Positions 1 to 10,478 of a DNA stretch of 64,000 nucleotides are shown in pieces. The translations under genes and the position numbers were made by a program. The stretch is from Anthoceros angustus (taxonomy: Eukaryota > Streptophyta > Anthocerotopsida > Anthocerotales > Anthocerotaceae). Position 1 is the stretch's first letter, and each line of letters opens with the position of its first letter. Under the pieces are notes generated by a model. It was given only the letters and a program-made list of their open reading frames with translations. It was not told the origin of the DNA and did no database searches. The DNA lies in the NCBI GenBank assembly GCA_010909165.1, contig VJWM01000192.1:357411-421410 (forward strand), in the 5' to 3' direction.

Positions 1-684
1 TATTACAAAGGGAAGTCCGATGGCCTAGCAAGTGAGAAGCAGGAGTGGGACAATGTGGCTAGAGGACTCAAAGAGGAGCTCCGCATCACAAGGGAACTCC
101 TGGACCAGCAGCGACAACAATCGAACCACCTTGCCAACGCCTACGGGACGGAGGACAGGAACTGCAGGAAGGAAGTGCTGACGGTCCGGCATACCTTGAA
201 GGCAGTACAAGCCCTCAGGGAGGAACAAGCTAGAGCCACGGCAGTAGCAGTAAAGCGCTTGGTAACAGATGCCAAGAAAAAAGATGAGGAGATTGGGAAG
301 CTCACCTTGGAACTGGAAAGGGCAGAGATCGAAAGAGAGACCGCTGTAACGAAGGTGGCAAATATAGCCGAGTGGGAGGAGCGCGTCAACCCACTACGAG
401 TTAGAATCATGGACGTACAGAAGAGGGAGAGTGGCAGAGTGGCCACTTACTACAACAACCTCTTGGAGACCATCGAGGAAAGATACAACAAGGAGGAAGA
501 GGAAATGGATCTGGCCATCCTAACGCCTAAGGGCATGGCAGCTTTGGAGGCCGAAGTGGCCGGATGGTATGAGGAGAGACGGGCTGTATTGGACATAGCC
601 AGGCAAGCGAGTGAAGAAGCACCCGAGACCACCCCCCGTAGGACCTTCCTTGGTGGGAGCATCGGACGAGGAAGAGGGAGGTAA
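1..684 (+). CDS. Coiled-coil transposon-type ORF, 5' end outside window
   Basis: The frame is open from base 1 (no start codon is needed inside the window) to the TAA at 682-684, so this is the C-terminal 227 codons of a longer protein. The sequence is almost entirely charged heptad-like helix rich in Glu, Lys and Arg, then an acidic 'ASEEAPETTP' tail running into a Gly-Arg end. No catalytic domain is visible. The same style of long coiled coil followed by an acidic 'G-DE-E' tail occurs in element C at 47451-49890 (-), so I infer a structural or gag-like protein of a related retroelement. A second frame (611-964) continues the tail through 'GASDEEEGG' and the 10-residue repeats, so the stop at 684 may follow a one-base frameshift near 645. 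Function unknown. Confidence 0.55.
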   Translation, partial: YYKGKSDGLASEKQEWDNVARGLKEELRITRELLDQQRQQSNHLANAYGTEDRNCRKEVLTVRHTLKAVQALREEQARATAVAVKRLVTDAKKKDEEIGKLTLELERAEIERETAVTKVANIAEWEERVNPLRVRIMDVQKRESGRVATYYNNLLETIEERYNKEEEEMDLAILTPKGMAALEAEVAGWYEERRAVLDIARQASEEAPETTPRRTFLGGSIGRGRGR

Positions 685-831
685 GCCTGATCCTACCAGT
701 GCATCTACACGGGTAGACACTATGGCGGCCAGGGGAAATTCGTCTTCTCTGAAGGGAGGACAGGAAGAAAGGGGAGAAGACCCCGGAGGGAAAACTGTGG
801 AGCTACCTAAGTCCACTGGTAGGTGTGGAGA

Positions 832-913
832 GGTAGGAGGTGTACCTCCTACCAATGGTATGGTAGGAGGGGAACCTCCTACGGATGAACCGGTAGGTGG
901 AGCACCCCCTACC
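832..913 (+). repeat. Three 30-bp tandem repeats, each an inverted repeat
   Basis: Inverted repeats start at 832, 862 and 892, exactly 30 bp apart. Each is a 9 bp arm, a 4 base loop and the complementary arm; the first is GGTAGGAGG-tgta-CCTCCTACC. In the ORF frame they encode the ten-residue repeat G-G-x-P-P-T-x4. A partly eroded set lies at 2180-2262 in the second copy of the 1.3 kb repeat. Confidence 0.85.
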
Positions 914-1671
914 AGAGAAGAAGGGGAGATTGTTTCTTCCTGTGGAAGACCACATGTACACTAACCCCTCTCCGAAGTGTCGGGATGAACGATTTTTTTT
1001 GTTTTGGGTGTGTTAGTATAGCAAAGTGCTTTGAGAATCGCTGGTAAGGCCTTTATACGGAATGGTCCTTGGCCCTTGGTGATAATAATTTTCTTTTTTT
1101 CGGACCTTAGGTTTCGACCCCGGATAGGTAGGTCGGAAATAGAGTTCTTGGGTTTTGGTGATTTTTGGAATATGAGGTGTCTATATATGCTAGGAACGCT
1201 GACAATATGCCACAGTTGGGTAGTCAAGTGGGGAGGTGGCCAGTTCCACCACGGTGGCCGAAGAACGGGACGTACAGACCAGGGGGAGTTTACAACCCTA
1301 GTGGCGGAGCTACCGCCACCGAGCGCAATCGAGAGAAGGACACACGACCGCGAGGTCGCGTCCCGTGCCAGACGCCGAGCGAAGCCGGCAGAAAGCCGGG
1401 CGCGCACATGCAAGGCGCTGGGCCGAGTCTTTGTTTCATTGCAGTAGAACGGGTCATGTCGAACGGGCGGTGGCGGCGGAGGAAGGAAACCAGTGGCGGC
1501 GGAGGAAGGAAAAGAGGCGCTGAGGCAAGAGCGCCAGCGCGAAGAGGAGTGGAAGAAGCGTGCAAGGGTGGTGTTCCCTTTTTCTGACCAGCGTCTGCAG
1601 GTGGGTCGAGTTTCTTTTTTCTGGGGAAACAAGGAGGAGAGGGAGGGGGTAGAAACTACTGGCTGCACATC

Positions 1672-2046
1672 TTGACCGCCACAGGAGTTTACCAGTTGTT
1701 CCTTCGAATAGGAGCTGGCGCCTACCCCCCGCAGGTAGTGCTGGAGGAGATGAGCGAGGCGGAGGCCAGAGCATGGAGGGAGGAGCACACGGTATGGCTG
1801 TCCAGTGAGGAGGAGCGGGACAACGGATGTAGAGGCCACAGGCGCGCAACGCCCACGGAAAGGCGCGAGGAAACCGCAGGCAGCGAGAGCGAGGTGGAGG
1901 TTTTGGGGAAAATCGCTCGGATCAGAGGCGTGGCGGCGAGAGGGACCTATGGGTCAGAGCTGTGCAAGCGAGTGAAGAAGCACCCGAGACCACCCCGTGG
2001 GACCTTCCTTGGTGGAGCATCGGACGAGGAAGAGGGAGGTGGCTGA
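1672..2046 (+). pseudogene. Charged ORF fragment joining two repeat copies
   Basis: A 124-codon open frame crosses the junction between the two 1.3 kb copies. Its first part, around 'AYPPQVVLEEMSEAEARAW', looks like a genuine charged protein start, and its last part is the acidic 'GASDEEEGG' tail seen after position 611. It is best read as the beginning of a retroelement ORF fused to the end of that ORF by deletion of everything between. No family is recognised. Confidence 0.35.
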
Positions 2047-3256
2047 TCCTACCAAAGGCATCTACAGGTAGACACTATGGCGGCGGGGGAAAATCTTCTC
2101 CAAGGAGGACGGGGAAGAAAGGGAGAAGACCCCGGGAAAACCTGTGGAGCTACCTAAGTCCACCTGGTAGGTGTGGAGAGGTAGGAGGTGTACCTCCTAC
2201 CAATGGTATGGTAGGAGAGGGAACCTCCTACTACGGATGAACCCAGTAGGTGGAGCACCCCCGTAGAAGAAGGGAGATTGTTTCTTCCTGGAAGACCACA
2301 TGTACACTAACCCCTCTCCAAGTGTCGGGATGAACGATTTTTTGTTTTGGGTGTGTTAGTATAGCAAAGTGCTTTGAGAATCGCTGGGCGGGCCTTTATA
2401 CGGGAATGGTCCTTGGCCCTTGGTGATAATAATTTTCTTCGGACCTTAGGTTTCGACCGGATAGGTAGGTCGGAAATAGAGTTCTTAGGTTTTGGTGATT
2501 TTTGGAATATGAGGTGTCTATATATATGCTAGGAACGCCGACAATATGCCACAGTTGGGTAGTCAAGTGGGAGGTGGCCGCCCACCACGGTGGTCAAGAA
2601 CATGGCAGGGGACGTCTGGAGTTTACAACCCTAGTGGCGGGCTGGCGCGCGGTCGGGCGCAGGCGAGAGAAGGACACACCCGGCACATGAGGTCGCCAAT
2701 TCGAGCCAGGGGACGTCGAGCTGCGGCAAAAGGCGGCGCCATGCAATGCGCTGGGCCGAGTCTTTGTTTCATTGCAGACAGTAGAAGCGGGCGCGTCTAA
2801 TGTCGAGCGGTGGCGGCGGAGGAAGGAAACCAGTAGCAGTAGCGAAGGAAAAGAGGCTGAGGCAAGAGCGCCAACGGTGAAGAGGAGTGGGCGTGCAAGG
2901 GTGGTGTTCCTTTTTCGACCACGTCGCAGTGGGTCGAGTTTCTTTTCGGGGAAACAAGGAGGAGAGGGAGGTAGAAACTCGCACATCTTGACCGCCATGA
3001 GGAGTTTACCAGTTGTTCCTTGAATAGGAGTCGGCGCCTACCCCGCAGTAGTCTTGGAGAAGAGCGAGGCGGAGGCCGGAGCATGGAGGGAGGAGCACAC
3101 TGCATTATGGCTGGTCAGTGAGGAGGCGGGACAACGGATGTAGAGGCCAGTGGCGCGCACGGAAGGCGAGGAAACCGCAGTGAGGCAAGAGCGAGGTGGA
3201 GGTTTTAGGGAAAATCGCTCGGATCGGGCGTGGCCGTGAGCGAGAGGACCCCTATG

Positions 3257-5091
3257 GGCCGTGAGAATCATGAGGCGGCAAATATTGATTTTAGGCAGGC
3301 CGCGACATCATAGGTCCGAGGTTTCCTTTTGGGGTTAGGGGATAGGGTGTTCTGAGAGCCTGCAGAGCTGTAGTTTCCTGGATTGGTAGGGGTGCTCGTG
3401 GTAAGAGCTACAATTTTTAGACACTGGCGATGCGTCTCCTGCTGATTGGCTCCTTCACCCTCTTTTTGCTCATGTCCCCTCCCCAGCTTCTGTCTTCTTC
3501 CTAGCTTGTGGGCCCTACTAGAAATGGGCACCCTATGTTACACTTTATGTTAAGATTTGGACCCCTGGATGTAACACTCATGTTGCAATTTTGGGGTCAT
3601 GTAACACTTTTTGGGCCCCTTGTTACACTTTGGCTTGGAAACCATACTACGGCTGTTGTTGCAATCATGTTGCAATGGTGTTGCACTTATGTTAAGATGA
3701 AGTGAGAGGTGGTTTTTCCCTCTCTCAAAATTGCAACATGATTGCAACATCTAAAGTGTTACAAGAGAGGTCTTGTAATACTTTTGGAGGCTTGGTACCG
3801 AACCTCCTCCCCATCCACCATTGCCCTTTTACTTTTCCCCTTTGAAATACCACGTTTTACTTGGTAGTTACCACCGATACGCCCTTCAATACGACCATAT
3901 ATAAATACCTATACCAATACATCCTTATACTATACGCATGTACTCTACGGTGATAAATGTACTATATTATTCTAAGTGCTATACATTCGTATTCAATTTC
4001 ATATAAAATAAGTTTGTATATTACGCGTATTATATAGTACACTGGTATGTACATATTCATGGTACGATACTTTGTATTTACTATACCTGTAAATAGCGAC
4101 GGCCCTTTATACCCCTACTTTATAGCATGCTGGCTTGCGATTTGTCCTTCCCACGTCACCAATAGCCATCGGCTTCCTGCCATGGCGCCCAAGAAGATAC
4201 TGTCCCCACCTATCACCTTATTGTAACGCATCACAGTGAGGTTATGCCCCTACAAGATTGTGCTGTGCGGAGGAGATTTGGTATCGTTGGCTTATGCTTT
4301 TACGCCTCCATGTAAGGCACTTCCTACTCCATCGTATGCACCTACAGAAACTTCCGCCTCCTGCTCGATTCGCAATTTTCTTCTTCCTCCCCTATGCTCG
4401 CCGAGGCAAGGTTTGCCACTTCCACGCTTCCTCCTCGCCCGCAGTACACGTTGCACATACAAACCAGCATGGCCATCATGAGTTATCGAGCGTTAATGGA
4501 TTTCCACAGCAAAGCTGACCATTTGCCTTACCTTCCCTCCATTCCCTCCTCTTTTCTTCTGCCCTTCTTGTTGGACATTTTCCTCTTCCGTCCTCCTTCT
4601 TCCGGCTGTCGCAGCCCGTGCCCTTGTCACTCGCCCACCGCCGGCTGCCGCCTCTACTCCTCCTCCCGTTTTCCTCTTTCGGCCTCCAACACCATAATAT
4701 TTGAACCGGCGGAATATACGAACCGAAAACCCGGACCAAATTGGGTTCCCATCCAAATCGTAGTCCGTAAGTTTAGTGCTTGAGGTTTGCGCATCCCGTT
4801 TTGTGGGTGCTTTCACACGAATGTGGGTATGTTGGTGCATTCGGACCTCTCAGACGGTTTAATGTCTTATAGGTGTGAAACGAGATCTACGGATATTTTG
4901 CAGCCAAGAAGTCATCCTTGACAAAACGAATAACAATGTCACTCATAGTTAAAGAAGGAAGAACGGCGCGGCATGCGCCTGCCTTAGTTCTAACCATGCG
5001 TTATGGTACTTTCAAAACTAAACTAGACTCACTTCCCCTCGGGGATTCTCGGCTTGAGGCGTGGCTCGGAGGCATTGTCCCGACACGCTAT
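3257..5091. other. Noncoding stretch with a 19-bp inverted repeat
   Basis: I see no supportable gene. 3540-3790 is rich in variants of 'gtaacactt' and 'gttgcaat' on both strands and contains a perfect 19 bp inverted repeat (3658-3676 and 3730-3748, 53 base loop); it may be a palindromic non-autonomous element. 3860-4100 is AT-rich. 4236-4783 has short open frames without protein character. Confidence 0.5.
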
Positions 5092-6233
5092 CTAACACAA
5101 CTTCCGTCCTTCGAGTCGAGCATCCTCGGGATCCTCGAAATTGTCGTTTCGACCATAGCATTTCCGTGATATCGACCGCATCCTCCTTGCTCTTCTCCAA
5201 ATAGTCGGGATGCCACAATGCGAGACGGTTTCTTGGCGATCATCTATAAGATCTCCGTCTTCTCTTTCATCCCGCTCAACCCAAGTGGGACTACGGGCTG
5301 GGATGCATCCTTCTCGGACAAGCTCAATTCTTTTGCCCGACTGGGTGGGGCCTCGGCGGTGTGGCTCATGGGTCAACTCCTCCTCTGCGTCCGGTAAAAC
5401 TTCATAGCCATGAATCCTTTGCGGAATGAACTCGCAGGCTTTGTCAACCTCCACGGCAATGCAATTTCGCCACAAAGGAGTGCCGCTAATGTCGTTGTTC
5501 CACTCCACGCATGCATCTAATATCCAATCTCCTTCTGGAGAAGTTCTTGATCAACTTCATCATTAGACCCGGTGGCCTCGATGCGGAAACAACCAGCTTG
5601 TCGACATGTATAATAACTTCTTCACCACGGTGTGTGTGCAATAACCGCCGCCCATTATTGAAAGAGCCACGCAAGGTATTCGAAAGATGGACACCTTTGT
5701 CTTCTTGCTCGTGCGGTCACACCCACCCCACGATGATGTACTCCATGTCAAAGCCTCCTTGGTCATTGTGCATATTAGTTTTGTCCCAAACAAATGAGAC
5801 CATGCCTCCACCTGCACACCACTTCCTCATACTCTCCCTGACAATATGCAGCTCTTCCACACCATGCATTACTATCATTCTGATCTCGTCGCACATTGTC
5901 ATATCATGGAAGGAATGAAATATGTTTGCCATTTGCGCCTGCTCAAGTTTGACATCATACTTCCCCTTGTTGAATCCCCTGGGGACATCCATCACCAGCG
6001 TTGTATACTTCCGACTCCAAAGAAACCCTCTCATTTCTGCCACATCTCTGCGCACCACTTGATACTTCACTAACTCCTCTGTTTTGGGCACAGTAAAAGA
6101 TTGCAGCCCTTCCTCCATGTCCATGTCCGCAAGTGCCCTCTGCTCATCCTCCAGCCCTTTCCATGTGTGGACCTCTAATATAAAAGCACGGAAATCTTGG
6201 TAGCTTTTTCAGGTCTTCAACATCTTTAACTTG

Positions 6234-6359
6234 CTGCAAAATAACACAAAACAAGTGAGGTTGCCGAAAGTCAGATTGCGGGGACAATAGGGAAAGGGAG
6301 GGCGCCGGCATGCCGGCGCCCTCCAATAGTTCTATACTGGTAAGAACAGCAAAACTCAC
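6234..6359 (-). other. Spliceosomal intron in the ParB/methyltransferase-like gene
   Basis: On the minus strand the exon ends AAG and the intron begins GTGAGT (6359 downward) and ends TTTTGCAG (6234). Joining the exons keeps a coherent reading frame from 'AFEGK' into 'QVKDVEDLKK'. The 126 bp intron carries a 28 bp perfect palindrome at 6297-6324. Confidence 0.7.
6297..6324. repeat. 28-bp perfect palindrome inside an intron
   Basis: The centre 6301-6320 reads ggcgccggcatgccggcgcc, and the flanks GGAG and CTCC extend the perfect symmetry to 28 bases with no loop. It is far more GC-rich than the surrounding intron. Confidence 0.95.
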
Positions 6360-8586
6360 CTTCCCTTCGAAAGCGGTCTGAAATCTGGCAATGACTTCAT
6401 CCGTTGAGTGCACCGGGTACTCCTTCCTCACCATCTCGAATGAATTGCAGCCTAGATGCTTCGCCATAGCCACTTGGATCACATGTAGTTTCTTCCGAAG
6501 AGTGATCTCCTTGGCCATACCATTGAGGTCTATGAGACCTGTCACGACCTTCTCAGTGACACTGATCAACATCTTTTGGCCAGTCTCACCCGGTGGAATA
6601 CCCTGAAAACTTCGCCAAGGCTTCCCTTGCATGTCCTTTGGCTTCACAAAACTTTGGTCCACCGACTTCGCCTCATCCGCAGTCTTCCGTTTCCCCTTGC
6701 TCTTTTTGCTTGTCCTGCGGCAACATGTTTGGCTTGTTCTGGCAATTCCATGGCCTCCCACTTCGTGAAGATCTTATCGACATTTTCCCACACTCTCCCC
6801 TCAAGTTTGGCGATGCAAAGGATATGTGTGCGATTGTCGACCTTGTTTTGCTTGTACTGCTCATCCTCTCTGGCCTCATCATCATCTATCAAGCCCAGCA
6901 CCTTATATAGGTTGAACTTCCAGTTCATGGTCATATTGACTCCGTCCCTTTTTGCTATCTGCAACTCATCTCGCAGATACCGAACTTGCTCAATGAACGT
7001 CATCTTCCTCCGTTTGTCAGACATGGTGTTGTGGTCTGTGGCCAGAACCCTCATCTCCTGTAAGTGAGCCCACAATAGACATGGGCTTCCATCCATTGGA
7101 ATCTCGCCTTCGATGGAGATATGTCTGCCAGATGCTTCATCGCTGCATAGGTGTGATTGCCCCCGAGCACTCCCATCACATACTTCTTGGCTCTAAACTT
7201 ATTCCAGTCTATAGATTGAATGTCGCTGCAGTCCGATGGGTCAATCATGCACAGTAGAGGCAGCACACCTTCCTCAACCCGACCTTTCGAAATAACTCGA
7301 GCCAGGTAGTTGGTCCATGCCTCGTCCACAATCCGAATCTGTGCATCTGGAGTAAGAAAGGATGCAGGCCTTAAATTCTCTAGCTTCAGAAGAACTGTTT
7401 CCGGAACCACTTTCTTCGCGTAAGCAGACTCTCTGATATTTCGCAAATAATCTTCATCCTGGATGGAGGCCTCCAGCCTCTCCCCATCAGTCGCAACATG
7501 TATAGTCGGAATATCGCTGGTATCGGCAGCTCCTGCTACGACAAACAACATGGCAATGGTGGACGGCAGTGGGAGCATTGCAATTAATTGTGCCTCTTTC
7601 TACACAGCTGTCAACACTGTAGGAACACGTCGTGGACTCATACGTTTGAGTCCACGACTGGTCGGGTACATGGTGCTTGGCATGTATGGGTTCGACCGTA
7701 CATTCATGCTAATTGGGAATATAGGGGATTTCTCGACCGTGACGACATCACCATGTCATGGATTCCCATATGGCACATGCCCTAGGATACCCACTACATG
7801 AAAAAAGAGGCTAGACGTTTTCGCGTTTGCGCAACCCCAACCGGGCGTGAGGACGAGTGGAACCCGCAATTCCACATGGCGCGAGGGTTCCAACATATTT
7901 TAATTTCATGGAGCATTGGAAAATGGCGCGAGGAGAGAGGCCAATCGGACCACACATGGGATGGCTTGGATCTACATTATTCAAAGCCGGTTCACGATCC
8001 CGATCACCAATGAAACAAGAAATGGGGACATGGGTTGGCATAGTCTCTCCCATACCATCTGTTGTTACGTTTTTCTTCACCATAACAAGAACTACAACAA
8101 AAAAACGTTACATATCCACCTAGTTTGTAGTAGTGAATGATGCCGGTGAAGGGGAAGACCAATGTATACGTAGAGGAAGTGTTCAATCTACCTTCGCCTG
8201 CGTCGAAAAGTGTTTTCAGTCAGGAAGGGGGTGGAAGGAATGAGAAGTTCATCTAGTTGGCCATCTCAAATTTACAAGCAAAGTAGATAGTAAGTATGAT
8301 GCAGCAGGGATTGTCTCTGCTTTGCGCATGGCTAGCAAGTTTGTTGGTCTAATGTCTCTGCTTCGTGTGTGGCTAGCAAGTTCGTCAACTTGAGGATCGA
8401 CATGATAGATATTGCCAGCTTGATGGGATCTTGAGGTTTGTCGTGAAAAGTTTTACGTTCATGAGTTTGGAGGCTTTGCATACTTCATATAGTGTAGCAT
8501 TTCCTTCCTTCCAGCACATAAGTGAGCATTGGGCGCAAGTGAGCTGCACCTTGAAAACATATAGGTACATATATATACGGTGAAAG

Positions 8587-8588
<2 letters not shown>

Positions 8589-8627
<39 letters not shown>
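8589..8627. repeat. TA dinucleotide microsatellite
   Basis: An uninterrupted run of about 19 TA units. Confidence 0.97.
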
Positions 8628-8633
<6 letters not shown>

Positions 8634-9135
8634 CACCAATAAATAAATATTTTTAGTGCTACATGGTACAAAATATGTATAAATCAAAGACTGGAGAAAA
8701 AAATTAAAACTTAAACCTCAAAAAACAGACGGAGTAACGCACTGGTGAAATAAGGTAGAAAGATGAAAAATTAAAAGAGGTAAAAGCATTGGTAGCTGCC
8801 CTATTGAGAAGATGCATGTATTGCATGCTTCATGCAATCTCTTATTAGAGAGGAATTGCTGCAGCCACTAATGAAGAGCTGCCTAGGTCCGAGGATTCTT
8901 AGTGCTTAGTGATCTGCAAGAATCCCCTGATTTAGTAGCTGCTTAGTTGAGGCGAGCCTGCGGGATACATGAGCGCTAGAGCAAGGGCTTAGTATCATTG
9001 AGTTTAATGTGCGCTACAAGCCTTGTGTTGAGAGAGTTATCCACAGCTTAAAAGTGAGCTTGTCATTGAGTCAAGGGCAGTGGCCAGTTGGGCGTAGATA
9101 GCCAGACGTATGCAAGTCGTCAATTAACAGCAGGC

Positions 9136-9210
9136 TACTTGGAGCCTTAGGCTCCAAGTACTAGGCACAGCACAGCACACGATACAACACTAGGCTAGTG
9201 CTGTGTCGTG
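9136..9210. repeat. Two adjacent hairpins
   Basis: The first is perfect: an 11 bp arm (9136-9146), a TTA loop and the complementary arm (9150-9160). The second (9178-9210) is an imperfect 16 bp stem around a single central base with two or three mismatches. No gene is nearby. Confidence 0.8.
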
Positions 9211-9380
9211 AGATTGAGAGTGCTGAGAGTTGTGCAAGTCTCTATGTGGAGTTAACTAGAGAGGTCCTAGACCGCTGGGAAACCAGCACTTGTCGCTTCC
9301 TTACTGGCTGTGTAGTTAGGGGCATGACTGATGTGCACTTTCAATACATCATATGGGCGCGCTCATAGTTTTTAAAATGT

Positions 9381-9546
9381 TGTTTAAATTTTGGCACCCA
9401 TACTTGTAAGGACTTGTAGGACAAAAGGGCCGAGGAACTCTTTGGGTGGGGGTGGCAAGAAGGTGTTTAAATTTTGGCACCCATACTTGTAAGGACTTAT
9501 AGGACAGAAGGGCATGAGAACTCTTTGGGTGGGGGTGGCAAGAAGG
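9381..9546. repeat. 83-bp tandem direct repeat, two copies
   Basis: The unit starting 'tgtttaaattttggcaccc' begins at 9381 and again at 9464. The copies differ at a few positions. Confidence 0.9.
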
Positions 9547-10478
9547 TGAGTAGCCCGAAATGGCTGCAAAATTGTGCGCTCTTAAGGAGCAGGACTTCCC
9601 GCTGGCAATGTTCCCCCTGTGTACACACAAAGATTGAAGCATCTTACGCAAACGATCATTCAAAGAAAGTCAGCAAGGTGCAACAATGCTTAGAATGCAA
9701 AAATCAAGACGGCCCCACACACTCCGACATTGCGCATAGGAGCTCGTAATCACAATCCGGAAAAGGAACGAAGCAAAGCAAAACACCGCACTCTGGTTGT
9801 GGCAAGAATTGCGCACATCGTAGCTACACAGAGCACAATCTAATCCTTTGATGCAAAGGATGCAGGGTTTGCTGGCGCACCGCGTTGGCAGCAACTAGAA
9901 CCGAGAAATGATTGCTTTGCACATGGCGTTGTCCATGGCAGCGTGGACCTTGCAAATAGCTTGTTCAACTCCGCCAAGCGCGCCGCCAGGGCACGGCCGT
10001 GTGCTCGTAGCAGGCTGTGCACTGGCAGCACGGACGGCAACGGTGGCACTCCTCGATTGAAGCTTACCTCCAGCGGCCATCTAGGGCTCAAAGCAGGACG
10101 GTGACGAGAGAGGCAGCAAAGCTAGTACGATGCAATCATGGCTCACCTTGCCTCTCGACTGGTCAGCCTTCAGATTTGAGTATCAGCAATAACTGCTAGG
10201 ATTTCCTCGTTAGGACCATCAAATTACAAAGCCGAATACAGCACCAACTGAGTATTATGCGAGAGGGGTGAACAACCATACACCAGAGCACATGGGAAAT
10301 CTGCGCACACTCACAGACCCGTATGGAGCTTTGTACAAAACTAAGCAAAGTGAATTCCTATCACTAATTCTGTTTATGTTCGATGGTCTTGAGGACACCT
10401 CAATCCTAATCCCTAGATCATGAACCCAAAAACCTTAAACCCTAAACCTAAAAAACATCATAAAATATTGTCTTTACA

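Larger units (their letters stand above)
604..3256 (+). repeat. Two adjacent 1.3 kb direct repeat copies (604-1965, 1966-3256)
   Basis: The stretch beginning 'gcgagtgaagaagcacccg' starts near 607 and recurs near 1969, and colinear similarity continues to about 3256. Each copy holds the 3' end of the coiled-coil ORF, the palindromic 30 bp repeats, a 700 bp noncoding part (from 'acatgtacactaacccc') and the start of another charged ORF (1672-2046 in copy 1). This could be LTR plus flanking coding sequence left by unequal recombination. Copy 2 is shorter by many 1-10 base deletions rather than by substitutions, for example 'aggacagg' in copy 1 against 'aggacggg' in copy 2. Confidence 0.75.
5092..7578 (-). 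pseudogene. ParB-like plus DNA-methyltransferase-like gene, damaged
   Basis: Read from 7578 downward. The N-terminal part (about 175 codons) ends in 'VMGVLGGNHTYAAMKHL' and 'HVYCGLT', which fits a ParB/sulfiredoxin-type domain (the GGNHT position corresponds to the ParB G-x-x-R box), followed by 'MTFIEQVRYLRDEL' as after ParB boxes. A linker follows. The C-terminal half has the order of N4/N6-amino methyltransferases with motif IV before motif I: 'TLVMDVPRGF' at the DPPY position, then 'VSFVWDKTNMH', 'EYIIVGW', 'RPPGLMMKLIKNF', and finally 'WILDAC' with 'RNCIAVEVDKACEFI' at the SAM-binding end. Neither the DPPY nor the FxGxG residues are canonical, so catalysis is doubtful. One intron (6234-6359) has a GTGAGT donor and TTTTGCAG acceptor. 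Lesions are a one-base loss near 7060 next to a CAG, a shift near 6205, an in-frame TGA near 5715 and a shift near 5535. Some may be sequencing errors. The family call is from motif order only. Confidence 0.6.
7579..10478. other. Noncoding stretch with hairpins and simple repeats
   Basis: No gene is supported. It holds a 12 bp stem hairpin (7629-7640/7647-7658), a TA microsatellite, two neighbouring hairpins at 9136-9210 and an 83 bp tandem repeat. A 61-codon minus-strand frame at 9895-10080 starting 'MAAGGKLQSRSATVAV' has a protein-like start, but no family is recognised and it is not called. CCCTAAA-like words near 10430 resemble telomeric repeat words only loosely. Confidence 0.5.

Noticed and set aside
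961-1839. 292-codon minus-strand frame in the 1.3 kb repeat
   Set aside because: It crosses noncoding LTR-like sequence, is low-complexity and is not kept in the second copy.
4236-4840. Overlapping short frames on both strands
   Set aside because: Ser/Pro-rich translations without motifs; typical of noncoding DNA.
5092-7578. Bacterial contamination as the source of the ParB/methyltransferase-like gene
   Set aside because: A GT-AG intron restores the frame and the gene is embedded in plant transposon DNA.
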